Origin: Cymbidium sinense
Lineage: Eukaryota > Streptophyta > Magnoliopsida > Asparagales > Orchidaceae
NCBI GenBank assembly: GCA_021442155.1
Contig: CM038222.1
Location: 19,974,923 to 20,038,922, forward strand
Reading direction: 5' to 3'
DNA: 64,000 nt
Shown here: piece after piece, positions 22,141 to 33,490 of the stretch
Numbering within the stretch: position 1 is the stretch's first letter
How the letters are laid out: every line of letters begins with the position of its first letter
Made by a program: the position numbers and the translations under genes
Notes under the pieces: generated by a model
Databases searched by the model: none
What the model was told of the DNA's origin: nothing
Seen by the model: the letters and a program-made list of their open reading frames with translations, nothing else

Positions 22141-22910
22141 TTAAATGATGAATGTATGTGTATGTTTAGAATTTATATTTTATTTGTTTGAATTTTTTAA
22201 ACATATTAATTTAAAACTTTATCCAAATTCTTATACAAAAATGACATAAGAATGAAATGAAATAGGCATGTGCCATTGTTAAACCAGGGAAGTGATGATC
22301 AAATGACCTCTTTGAAGCTAGCTAAAGCCTCGTATTCTTGGGATGTCCAGACTATATACCCATTTGCATTAAAATATATGTAAATTCATATACATGAACA
22401 TAGGAAGTAAGTTCCAAATCATATGGCCAATTAATTCAACCACGTAGTCAACTATGAATGCATGCAATTTTAATGTAAAATGGGATTTTGATTCACTAAT
22501 CACATATGCATATACATGTACAATGATATAGGCAAGTATGTGTTGTTGTTAAACCAAGGAAGTGCGAAAATCAAATAACCTCCTTTGGGCTAACTAAAGC
22601 ATCATATTCTGGGGATGTCTAAACTATATACTTGCTTTTCTTAGACGTGCATGGATGAATACATAAATGAGGGAAAGAAAACCATTCAAAGATTGTATAT
22701 TTTTTTTATTGAATCATTTATATATATATGAATTAAAGCTCAATCCATATTCTATTGTTGAAATACCTAAGAATGAAATCAAATGGGTATGCGTTGTTGT
22801 TAAACCAGGGAAGTGAGGTAATCAAATGACCTCCTTGGGGCTAGCTAAAGCCTCATGTTCCTGGAATGACCAGAATATATACCCATTACCATTCAATCTT
22901 ATATAAATCA
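22140..22910 (+). repeat. Three tandem copies of a ~260-bp repeat
   Basis: The phrase TTGTTAAACCAGGGAAGTG, then ATCAAATGACCTC, GCTAGCTAAAGC and ATATACCCAT occurs at about 22275, 22547 and 22797, with point changes (for example ACCAAGG in the second). Between the phrases lies AT-rich sequence with TATGTGTATG motifs. Spacing is about 250-270 bases. Such local repeats are frequent in LTRs and untranslated parts of large plant retroelements. Confidence 0.88.
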
Positions 22911-24240
22911 ACACATGAATAGGGGAAAAAGAACCTAAAATTCATACACTTAAGCTATAAGCAAATGCATTTCTTATGTATTTATAACTAGCATCATAAC
23001 TCATATTATTATTCATTTATAAGCTTTTAAAAAATACATTTGAATTTAATAGTGATAATAGCCATGCATATATTAAATTAAATCAACACATGTAAGATTA
23101 CATAAAGTAATCCATTTTAATTTACTCGATTTTGAAAAGATGGATGCATGAATTGAAATGACATATAAAATTTAACATGATTGGAAGGAGAATAGTCAAA
23201 TATAAGCATGTGATTTATTCAACCAAACTAGTTCTTAAGGACAATCAAATCAAATAAGATTATTTAAGGCAAACAAAAGCTTCTTTATTAATTAAGTTTT
23301 GGATTTGATTTAATTTAAAGAGGAGAAGAGAAATCATCACTTACTATTTTAAACCCATTCCCACATTAGTAATTTTATTTAATTTAATTTAAGGAAATGT
23401 AATTAAATTGATTTTATGGGTTAATTAAGTTGAACCCTCAATTAGATGAATTAATTATTATTACCTATGTCACCTTAAAGTAATTAACTAAATAATTATG
23501 AGCCAACATGATATGCATGGAGAATAAATTTGCAATGATCCTAGGAAATGAAAATGGCCTAATCCAATTGGCTAAAGATTAATTGTTAATTAGATTAAGG
23601 GACTTAATTAATTACTCTTATGGTTTTCCCACTCATGTGGACTAACCATAATTTCATTAAACTCTTTTAGGTTATTAAACTCTTAAAGATCTACCACATG
23701 ATTCAATTAATTAAGGTCTAATGTGATTATGATTTCAATTTGATTAAGTGATTTAATTAATTTCATTTTAAGAAAGGGTCAAATGAACTTAGGGAAAGGG
23801 GTCCCAACCTTATTCCTTAGTTCACTTAATCCTAAACAATGATTAATAAACATAATTAGCTAATTTCTTATTGTTCATGGGATTAATTAATCATTAATTA
23901 ACTTAAAAGAGTAGTTAAGGATTAATTAGTCAATCTTCTTAATTAATTGAGCAATAAATCCCAGGAAAATCATGGGAAGTAGAGGTCATTCCACAAAATT
24001 AACCCACAAAATTTGGGATTAATTGCTCAAGTAATTAAAGAGTAATAAAGCTAATTAATTTTGTAATTAAACTTTAGTTAAACCTTAATTCTGTTAAAAA
24101 TTAGTTAAGACCATTTTTGATTAATTCTCCCCCAAAATACCTTTAAAATAAGTATTTATTTGCATTTTTTAGTTTCTCTATGATGTTTTATAATTTTTAG
24201 AAGTTTTAGCCATTAAAAATGATTAATTAAGCCTAATTAA
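22911..24240. other. AT-rich noncoding block dense in TTAATTAA motifs
   Basis: No coding potential. From about 23290 to 24240 the motifs ATTAATTA and TTAATTAA recur many times (near 23290, 23425, 23605, 23705, 23880, 23940, 24050 and 24220), usually within AATTAATTAAG or similar. This may be simple-sequence drift or remains of a degenerate short tandem repeat. Confidence 0.6.
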
Positions 24241-24834
24241 AGCCTAATCATGTTGGCGCCATGTGGCATGCTGATGCAGCATGCTTTCCACATGGCAGTG
24301 CGGGATTGGCTACTTAAAACTTATCCGACTCAGCGCTTACGTGATAGTGGCAAATGTGCTTTCTCATTCACCATCTGATTTAAGATTGAATGGCTATGAT
24401 TAATCCCATAACTTAATAATATTAAATTAGATCGATTTAGCAGATCTAATAGTGACCATCCATTTTGATCATGTAGAAATGACGATACGTGATCTAACAT
24501 CACGTGAGTGAGAAAGAATGGAGTCCGTCCACCACTACTCACTTGATCCTAGCTTACCTGGGCTCGAATCAACTCCAAAAGGATTCCACACCTTCATGAC
24601 ATCGATCAGATGGGATCCAATGATCAAAATCACATGAGATGCAAGTATTCTTCAAAAAGCTTAAATCCATTTTTGTCTAAGGATCATTTTTGGAAGCATA
24701 CCTTATCGGAGATCAAGACTAGTGGCTTGAACCATTGAGGAAGCTTCATCTAGTGGAGATGAAGCTCTTTTGAGCAGCAATTGGATCAATTCCTCGACAT
24801 TCATTAGAAGGCCATGAACCGATGATTTAGAGCT
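24241..24834. other. Noncoding block with G-box palindrome
   Basis: Sequence of mixed composition between the AT-rich block and the part shared with copy A. It starts with GGCGCCATGTGGCATGCTGA and a near-inverted partner, GCATGCTTTCCACATGGCA. CACGTG lies at 24501-24506, within a short inverted repeat (ACGTGAT, five bases, ATCACGT; 24487-24505). Such elements are usual in LTR promoters but also occur by chance. A 70-codon minus frame here has no known motif. Confidence 0.45.
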
Positions 24835-27410
24835 TGTCTTTGATCAAAGTCACACATCTAATGCTTGAAAAGGAGGGAGATGATTGATTCTTGCTCGAGG
24901 AGACATAGGGAAGGTACATGCAAAGTTAATTTGAGTTTGATGGAGAAATGGGGAAGTTTGGTCGGATATGGGAATGTCTTGTTTTGGGATAGACAGGAAT
25001 GGCATTTTTTTGATAGAGGAATGAGATTGGGAACTTAGGAAATGGCTCTATAGGGTCCTCTTGGGTAGCTAGGGGTCTAAGAAATGATTTTTATGTGTGT
25101 TTGAGTGGAAATAAGAAGGAGTATATCCCCCTTCATCTTGATCAGACAGTGGGATCGGGTTTGGCTTATAGTGGCAGTCTGACCATCTCAGGGAGTCGTG
25201 GGTGGCAAGGAGGAGGTGAGTTGGCTTGGCTTGCTTGGTTGAAGGTGTGGAGGTGGCTGCCAATGAGGAATCATGGGTGTCCTACGAGTTTCAGATGCTC
25301 TAATGGGAATGGTGAGGTGATTTCACCTCCCATGGGTCATGGCAGACCCAACCACCCATTGGGTCAGGTTCGGTAGTGTCCTAGGTGCCTAGGTGGACCA
25401 TTGCGAGAGTACCAAGTGGCTAAAGAATGGAAATGACAACTTACATGGGTGATTTGTATCATGTGATTCCCTTAACCTAAGAGTAGAATGATCATTTCAC
25501 ATTAGATTTAATTTAGGCAGATTTAAAATGAGCCAAAAATGGGTTAGCCCAAATTGCAAGTCAATTGGAGTTGAATTGATTAGGTTTGGCTCAATTTGAC
25601 TCATTTAGGTCAAATTGGGTTAAGTTGGGTCAAGTTGACCAATTGGTCAAATTAGGTCAAACTAAGGGTTTGGTCAAGTTCATATGATCATTTGGGATGT
25701 TTTGGTTCAATTGGTTTGGTTTATTTTGGCTTAGATTTGATTTTGGGTCATTTGAATTCATTTGGGGCAAATGGGTTAAGTTGACCAATTTAAACAAATT
25801 AGCCAAATTGGCTGGGGTTAGCTATTGGTTTGGGTTTAGTTGACCAATTGAAGAAGATTTTAGGCTTTGGTTTTAATTAATTTGGATTTGGTTTTAATTT
25901 AGGCTAACTTGATCCTTTAGGTCAATTTGGGCTAAGTAGGTCATTGGGTTTAATTGGGTCCAATCATCACTTTGGTCAAGTTCAATAATCAATTTGGAAT
26001 GAACTTGAGTCGTTGGTTGCAATCAATTTGGTTTATATTTTGATTTGATCCAATTTGGTCATTTAGGTCAGTTTGGGTCAACTTAGGTCAAGAGGGCCAA
26101 TTGGGTTTAGTTTGACTCAATTGAAGGTCAAGCCATATTCAATTATTGATTCTAATTTGTTATGAAACATTGGTTTCAAGGGATTCGGCTTAGATTTCAA
26201 TTTGGCTAGTTTGGATTCATATGGGTAAAGGGGTTGACTTGGTCAAATGACCAAGTTGACTTGGTTTGACCCAATTTGTTATAATTGATCAACCTAGGGT
26301 GATCAACAATCATGATGGGAGGTTTTGATGGGCTTGGTTCAATCCAGTTTGGGTAGGATTAGAACTTGGCTCAAATAGGTCAAATTAGTCACTTTGGGTC
26401 AAGTGGACTAATTGGCTTTAGTTGGCTTGATTTTGAGTTGAGTTTCACTTAGTTGAGTATATATATGGATTTTGGATTGATACATAAATTTAATTGCAAT
26501 TGGCTTTGGTTCAAAAGGGTTAAGTTGGGTTTGACTTGGGTAGATTTTGGTTTATTTTGATGATTGTATATTTCATTTATATTTGTGAATATGATTGAAG
26601 GTACGATTTATTCATAAGAAAATCAATTGAATTTGAGTTTTGGAATGAAGAAATTTAGCTAACTCCATGGAGTTGAGTCATGTGGCTTAAGTTTAGATTA
26701 TGATTTGGCTTGCTTTAGTTTTGATGATTTAAATGTATAATTCATTTAAATTTGTGAAGATGAATGAAAATATGATTGATTTGTGAGAAAATAAATTGAG
26801 TTTTGACTTGATTTGGATTAAGATTTGGCTAAGTGCATGGGATAGGTCATATGGCTTAGGAAGGATTTGATTTAATTTGATTTAGTTTGATTTAGTTTGA
26901 TTTAGTTTTGATCATTTGAATGTAAATTTGATTTATATTTAGGAAGATGATTGAAGATATAAATTGATTATGAGAAAATCAATTGATTTTGGATTGATGT
27001 GGATTAAGATTTGGCTAAGTCCATGGTATAGGTCATATGGCTTAGGAAGGGTTTCAAGTTTGGATTTGATCATGAGCTTAAATCATTTGGTTTTGGCATT
27101 TGGGTTTGGATTTGGATTTGAATTTGTTGTTTTTATTGAACTTAAGGTTAGGTTTGAGAAGGTGAACATGGATTTGATTTGGGTTTTAGGGTAGGTGGAT
27201 TATCCTAATCCCTAAGGCATAACCTGATCCTATGGTTAACCCTTCTAAGTCTTTAGGCTTAGGTTAAGTGTTTACAAAATTGTTAGAAGTGTCTTATGAC
27301 TAGGGAAGTCTTAATGTCTAGAAGACTCCTAAGTCTAATATGGGAAGATTGAATCCACACTCCAAAAGCGAGGTCAATAGGCCTTAGGCTCCATAGTGTT
27401 GCCCTTGGAG
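24835..27410 (+). mobile_element. Noncoding repeat, copy B (homologous to 1-2519)
   Basis: Collinear with the first 2.5 kb of the window: matching landmarks include GGAGATGATT-ATTCTTGCTCGA (24877 against 46), CATCTTGAT then GGGATC (25131 against 301), the TTGGGTCAA-rich part (25580-26530) and the run-up to the protease (GGCTCCATAGTGTT at 27388 against 2510). Divergence is visible throughout, so the duplication is old. No open frame is shared between the copies, so I treat it as noncoding. Confidence 0.85.
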
Positions 27411-27650
27411 ATAGATGATTGGAAAGACCGAAGCCAAGTTTCACATTATAGACTCAAATACATGGATACATGAGAATAACATAGTTACATCCTCTCTACA
27501 TCAGTGTATGAAGTTCATGAGAGGTGGGATCGTCTACTGTGCCAAAGGAGATCTTAAGCCATTTATAGTTCACAAGGTTGGCATATATGAGGATGCACCT
27601 TACTACCTCCCTCAAAATCAACAAGTCTATTCTTGTGAACTTGGTCAAAG
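27411..27650 (+). pseudogene. Ty3/gypsy protease C-terminal part, copy B
   Basis: Equivalent to 2520-2810. The frame reads TEAKFHIID, then jumps to TWIHENNIVTSSLHQCMKFMRGG and GDLKPFIVHKVGIYEDAPYY. About 30 bases that in copy A encode the FNALLGRP strand are deleted after FHIID. Purine repeats follow at 27648-27750. The N-terminal half lies 7.7 kb upstream at 19396-19680 in the same orientation. Confidence 0.83.
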
Positions 27651-27750
27651 TTTAAAATTAAAAGAAAAGAAAAGAAAAAAAAAGAAAGAGAAAATGAATA
27701 AAGAAAAGAAAAGAGAAAATGAAAAGGAAAATAAAAGGGAGAGAAAATAG
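27648..27750 (+). repeat. Purine-rich Lys/Glu-coding tract in the linker, copy B
   Basis: About 100 bases of AAAGAAAAG-type sequence that in the pol frame encode nearly only Lys, Glu, Arg and Asn. It is longer than the equivalent tract in copy A. It is probably a simple-sequence expansion. Confidence 0.85.
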
Positions 27751-28249
27751 ACTTGGAGGAGGAAGTGGAGCCTGACATTAGATTCCATGCACAGTTCATT
27801 ACTCCATTCAAACATATCGGTAGGTTGACCTGACCTCCACCAGGCAGAGGAAGAGGCTAGTTCAGAGTTAGTCCTAGGGTGGAAAATCTTCTTATTGGCC
27901 ACCCAATAGAAGATATGTCCCAACTACCAGGAGTACACCTGTTATCTATATATACTTAGAATCTAGCTCATAGGATGAGTCTTATATGGTTAGCACACCA
28001 GCTAGCTCTTCACAGTAGTAGATTCTCTTAGAGGCGGCACTTGAGTCAGATAGCGATGAAGATCAAGCTCCAAAGCCAAGCATAAGTGTATCCAAGTCTA
28101 TATGTGAAACAATTAGGCATCAGTTGGGAACCTTAGCTCTAACCCCACTTTCCTCTCAAAAAGCTGAGGGTTTGGTAGTTAAGGATGCCCCTAAGTCATC
28201 CACAATTATGAAGACTCATAGGTTCTTTCTGGGAGCATCATCCTCAAGT

Positions 28250-29540
28250 CAAGAATTGATGTAGAACTTGAGGATGATTCATATAAAGGTTTAACATGAT
28301 TACTATTTGATTGGTACTTGCCTTGTGTTCATAATTTAGCAAAGAAAGGGTTAATCCCACATACTTGGTCAAAGCACAAGGCAGACTACTTCAAAAGAAT
28401 ATGGAAGAACAAATGCAAAAGCTCTCAACCAAGACTGGGATTAGGATTTGGTATAGTGGGTCCAATCGATGATGATGATTACTCCTTAATCATCACCAAT
28501 CATTTGGAATCTGATTGGTATTTTTCAAATCACCTTAACTCATATGAGGAGCTATGCTTAGAAATTTTAGATGATCTAGATGATTTTGAGGTCAAAGATG
28601 CACTGCTAGAGTTCGAAGAAGAGATCAAGTCAACCATCGGTGAGCTCAAGGAAATCAACTTAGGAATTGAAGAAGATTCACGCTTGACATATGTCAGTTA
28701 TTTGTTGAATGAAATTGAAACTAAAGAATTAGCTAGGCTATCGATTGAGTTTAAGGAATACTTTGTAGGGAGTTATGAAGGGATTCTTGGATTGGCTCCT
28801 GATGTAGTGGTCCATAAACTAGTAATAGAGCCTACTACTAACCCTATCAAGCATGCTCCTAGACGCATGCGATAAGACATAGAACAAAAGGTCATTTATG
28901 GAGTCAAGAAATTGATCGATGTTAGTTTCATCCAGGAAGAAAAATACCCTACCTGGTTAAACAACATCATCCCAGTTAAGAAAAAGAATGGACAAATTCA
29001 CATATGCGTCAATTTTAAGTATTTAAATAAGGCATGTCTAAAGGATGAATTTCTACTACCAATCCTGTAGTTGATGGTGGACATTGCCTTATCTCATATT
29101 GTATTCTCTTTCATGGATGGCTCATCTGGATATAACCAAACAAAGATGGCCCCTAAAGATGAAAAAAACACTGCTTTTAGAACCCCGATCAGAATCTATT
29201 GCTACAAGGTCATGCCTTTCAGCCTTAAACATGTCGGTGCTACATACCAGTAGGCTATGACTCGAATCTTCGACTAACTCATTCATCATCAAGTCGAGTG
29301 CTATGTCGATGATCTCATGGTCAAAAGTAGAGAAAAGGAAGAACATCTCTTTGACTTGAGAGTAGTTTTCAAATAGTTAAGATAATTTAACCTCAAAAGG
29401 AACCCCCTGAAGGGTGCATTCGAAGTAGCTTCAAAGAAATTCCTTGGGTTTATTATTTTACACTAGAGAATTGAAATCAATCTGAAGAATATCAAGGTGA
29501 TATTAGAAATGCCACCCCCTAAAAGTTTAACTTAACTTAG
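28250..29540 (+). pseudogene. Ty3/gypsy linker and reverse transcriptase, copy B (better preserved)
   Basis: A 185-codon frame (28318-28875) covers the acidic linker and the start of RT (NLAKKGLIPHTWSKHKADY, LTYVSYLLNEIETKELARL, VVHKLVIEPTTNPIKHAPRR). After a stop it continues with KKLIDVSFIQEEKYPTW, NIIPVKKKNGQIHICVNF, FSFMDGSSGYNQTKMAPKDE, AFRTPIRIYCYKVMPFSL, and an intact YVDD at 29302-29313. EKEEHLFDLRVVF and PPPKSLT then follow. In-frame stops at 28873 and around 29250-29380 kill it. The RT core is closer to functional than in copy A. Confidence 0.92.
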
Positions 29541-29935
29541 ATCATTCCAAGGGCGGTTGGCATATCTAAGATGCTTTATATCAAATCTATTGGGAAGATG
29601 TCATCCATTCTCAACACTTGTCAAAAATGATTCCAAGTTTAAGTGGGATGGCAAGTGTGAGCATGCCTTCAAAGACATCAATAATTACCTGATAATGCCA
29701 TCAGTTTTAGCAGCCCCTATTCCAGGCAAGCCGCTCATACTTTACACTACTGCGTTAGATAACTCCCTTGCTGCTTTGTTGGCCCAAGCAAATGACGAAG
29801 GGAAGGAAAATGCACTATACTACCTTAGCCATACTACCTTAGCCATCATCTAATCCCTATTGAGGCTAATTATCCACCCATTGAGAAGCATTGCCTGCTA
29901 CACTTTCTTCTTGGATTAGCCTTCATGCACTAACT
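29541..29935 (+). pseudogene. Ty3/gypsy RNase H, copy B, truncated
   Basis: The frame starts LRSFQGRLAYLRCFISNLLGR and continues with FSTLVKNDSKFKWDGKCEHAF, VLAAPIPGKPLILYTTALDNS, and EGKENALYYLSH. A small duplication (ACTACCTTAGCCAT, twice near 29820-29845) then shifts the frame. PPIEKHC remnants end about 29900. No integrase follows; homology is lost near 29935. Confidence 0.88.
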
Positions 29936-32039
29936 GGGTCGAGTATATTTGAGGTTTAGGATAAGTCCCCTAATGGATCCTTCCCTCATGGCTGCTTCAA
30001 GTCTAGGTCTAATTCTTCCTTAGGGCTCCCCACTTAGTAGTCACTCTAGGTCAGATAACATTTATCCTACCGATGATAGACTATCTCAATTATCAGTTCC
30101 ACTTGGAAAGTTGTAGGCCTACATGCTTTCTTTCCATATTGATTGTTGCACACCAACGAGCACCTTAGGTTGGTTGGTTCTCACTATGCTGACTGATACA
30201 CCACTCATGTTGATGGATACACCTTAGGTTGGTTCTCGTACCTTAGGATAGACCACTCATGGCAGATGTAAGTCTACTATGCTTTCTCTTTAAGTTGGCC
30301 ACTATACTGTACACATATGGGCTTTCTTTTTTAGGGCTCAAGATAATGCCCCTAGCAGCAGCTCCCTTGTGGGCACTATATTTGGATCACATCCTTTGCG
30401 ACCCCATTTAGACACTACTCGAGTTACTATCAAATTGGATAGTTCCCCTTTTATAGTAACCATCACTAAGGTTAGAGAATCCATCCTATGGATGTGCAGA
30501 TTCTTCCTTGGTCCAGTAAATCTGAGATAACTCAAGGCCTACATAGCCCCTTCTCATTATGGTCCCTCACACACTAATAGGGCCCACATAAACATATAAA
30601 CAAAATATATATTCACTTATAGATTAGGAGAACAACCCTAGCAGTACATTTTCCCAAGCAAGCATCCTATCTTCAGGGCAGTGTCAGCAAAACTCCCTAT
30701 AGGAATCACTTGACTACTCTTAAGTTGATATAAGTCCCCAACTACATTCACTTAGTAGTCACCCTTAAGTCGGGTTCAATTTGTTGTGCTACCAACAGGT
30801 CACCCCAGTGATTGTTCCCTGCTTTAGAAGATGTAAGTCAACTATGCCTTTTTCAGCATAGCCATTGCACACTGAAATGTAACCCCTTAGGTTGGCTAGC
30901 TCTACCCTACGGCCAGTAGACTATCCCTTTAGATTTATAAATCTAAGATATGACAAGTTTGATATAGACCCTTCTCAGTGGGTCCATCGTACACAGACAT
31001 CATCTATAAATTAAATCTATCAAATTTGATCAAGCTCACATTACCAGTGAATATGCCATCAATTCAAACTCAAAATAAACTAAACAATCCATATCAAATA
31101 ACATGAAATTAAGATAAAATTAATCTTGACTACATTTAAGTTAACATAAGTCCCTAGTGACATTCACTTAATAGTCGCCTTAGGTGAGGTTCAATTTGTT
31201 GTGCATCCAACAAGTCACCCCAGCTATTGTTCCTTACTTTGGAAGATGTAAGTCTGCTATTCCTTCTTCCTAGCACAGTCGTTGCACACCTAAAGGAAAC
31301 CCCTTAGGTTGGCTAGCTCTACCCCACAACCGGTAGACTATGCCTTTGGATTTGTAAACCTGAGGTAGGTCAAGGCTGATATAGCCCCTTCTCAGTGGGT
31401 CCATCCCACACTACATTAACTAAGATTAAATTAAACCCAATCAAATTTTCCCCGATGGAGTTAAATCACACCCTTCTCCTAGTGGAGCCCTAAATCATAT
31501 ATAAACAAGTTAAGAAAATAAGTCAAATTCAAAACCAACCTCCCAACTAGAGTAAAATTAAACTAAATCCCCTAGTTGAGTCTAAATCAAAGAAATTCGA
31601 CCAAACTCTTATTCCCAGCAGATACATCTCCAAACAAATCTATGAAATCAAACTCAAATCCCAATCCCCAGTGGATAGCTTGAACATGCTTCCCTAGTGG
31701 AAGGTTCATATACCCGATCCTTAGCGGACATAAGCCCATATCTCTAGCAAATATGCCTCCACAATAATTAAAACAAAAAAAATTAAAGTTAATTCGATCT
31801 TAATCTCCAGTGGATTATAGATTCTTATCCCCAGCCAATCTTCTTTCCATAAATCATATAATCAAATCAAATTCAAGCCTTATCCCCAACAAATTTTCTT
31901 CTTCTATGCCCTCTACATAGACTCCTCACATGTCCTGTCCAATGCATGTGTGATCCTGTAGTAGATCTCTCTCCATTTCCTTAACATGGAATTCTCATCA
32001 AATCTTATTTCTTCTCTTATGCACACCTTTAATACTTCA
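29936..32039. repeat. Noncoding DNA with a ~290-bp dispersed direct repeat
   Basis: No credible coding sequence. A segment at about 30725-31000 recurs at 31139-31412. Shared phrases are CATTCACTTA-TAGTCGCC, GGTTCAATTTGTTGTGC, GTCACCCCAG, CCCCTTAGGTTGGCTAGCTC and CCCTTCTCAGTGGGTCCATC. A more diverged third copy spans about 30050-30580. The rest (31440-31900) repeats short phrases such as CCCCAGTGGA and CCCTAGTGGA. Origin unknown; these could be LTR or spacer repeats of an unrecognised element. Confidence 0.75.
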
Positions 32040-33490
32040 ACCAAAAGCCTAACAATGTATTCATTTAAATTACATCATCTTAACATTGTAATCAACATTT
32101 TATGATTTGTGATGGTGCAAACTCAAACTAACTATACAATAACATGCTAAACATATTATAGTTTGAATTAACACAATGAATTATATTCTAATATATGGTG
32201 TTATATTATAATTTGCTATAATATAATATATTGTCTAACATTACACCTCATTAGAATCACTTAAAAGGAACAAATAATAAAATTTTCTCAAAATATAAAT
32301 AATGTTAATTTTGGATGTAAAATTATTATTTTTCTATTAGAAATATTACAAAATAGCATAATTTTGGTGTTGCTTCTTGGTGTGTGCTGTGAATTTGGCC
32401 AAATTCTTCCATCTCAACCTTCAAATTAACATTTTTGTGAGTTTTTACCGAATGTATTATAACAAAAGTTAAACACACTAAAATGTACAATAACATTTAT
32501 TAACACACCACCACATTCATATGTATGTGAAGTTTTATTGTTATGTACATTAAATTTTAATATGAATTCATATAATATATTATCTTACATTACACCTTAA
32601 AATGAATCACTTTAAGCAAAAAATTTATAAAATTTGGTTGAAAAATGAACATTTATTTTTGATGCAAAATTTTATTCTTTTAATTAAATGACACATCATA
32701 GCACACCCCCGATGATGTTCCCTAAAGCTTACCTTAAATTTGGCCAAATCCCATCATCTCATCCTATAAATCAGTATTTTTATGAATTATACCAGTACAA
32801 ACTCTACTACATCATGCTATTACAAACTAAAATATGCTAAACAACAAGTAGTAAAACGCAATAGTATGCTATAATGCTTGATGGTACACTATGTTATGAA
32901 ATCTTATATTATAATATTACATTATAACCTATTATATTATATTGCATATCACATCACAAGGGATTTCTTATGATATAAAATCATAAAATTAGTCTAAACA
33001 ATAAAATAAACTATATATTTTAATTTAAAATAATATATTATGATTCCATGCTCTACTTATTATGAATTTGGCCAAATTCCACCATTTTAAAGTCTAAATC
33101 AACATTTTTATAAATAATTCTAGTGTAGGCTCGACTGCATGATTGTAAAATACTAAAAGAATTTAAAATGTACATATCAATATAGTATGATATATGATGT
33201 TATACTATGCTACAACATATAATATTTATTTTGAACATAAAATCTTACTTTTAGACTACAAGTGGTGTAGCACTCCTTTGGAACTACAACTTAACTCCCA
33301 CTTCAAATTTAATAAATTTCATCATATGATTTATTAAATCAATATTTTTATTATTTATATTAATATAGACTATAGGGCACAATACCATAATATATTAAAA
33401 CATTTCAAAACATTATATAACATCCAAAAACACATCACTACAAGCTCAAATATATGATGCTACATTATACTATATTATATGGTAATATAC
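32040..33490. repeat. AT-rich tandem satellite with conserved palindrome
   Basis: About four diverged units of roughly 240-350 bases. Each has an AT-rich half (ACATTATA, TATATTATAA, AAATAATGTTAAT) and a diagnostic GAATTTGGCCAAATTC, then CCACCAT and ATCAACATTTTTAT. The 16-base palindrome is perfect at 32391-32406 and 33064-33079. Its 12-base core is kept at 32738-32749, and a decayed form lies near 33300. The unit ends directly at the telomere-like array (33491). No coding potential. Confidence 0.82.

Noticed and set aside
24330..24542. 70-codon minus frame near the G-box
   Set aside because: No family signature, no second copy to compare, and a length expected by chance.
19681..24834. A clear LTR pair or tRNA primer-binding site
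   Set aside because: I looked for TG...CA ends with direct duplications and for common plant primer-binding sites and found none that I could defend by eye.
25095..25376. 93-codon frame with Trp/Gly-rich sequence in the copy B noncoding block
   Set aside because: The equivalent stretch of copy A (about 263-545) does not keep the frame, and no domain is recognisable.
32040..33490. CRISPR-like array from the regular palindrome spacing
   Set aside because: Units are long, AT-rich and fully related to each other, with no unique spacers; the genome is eukaryotic.
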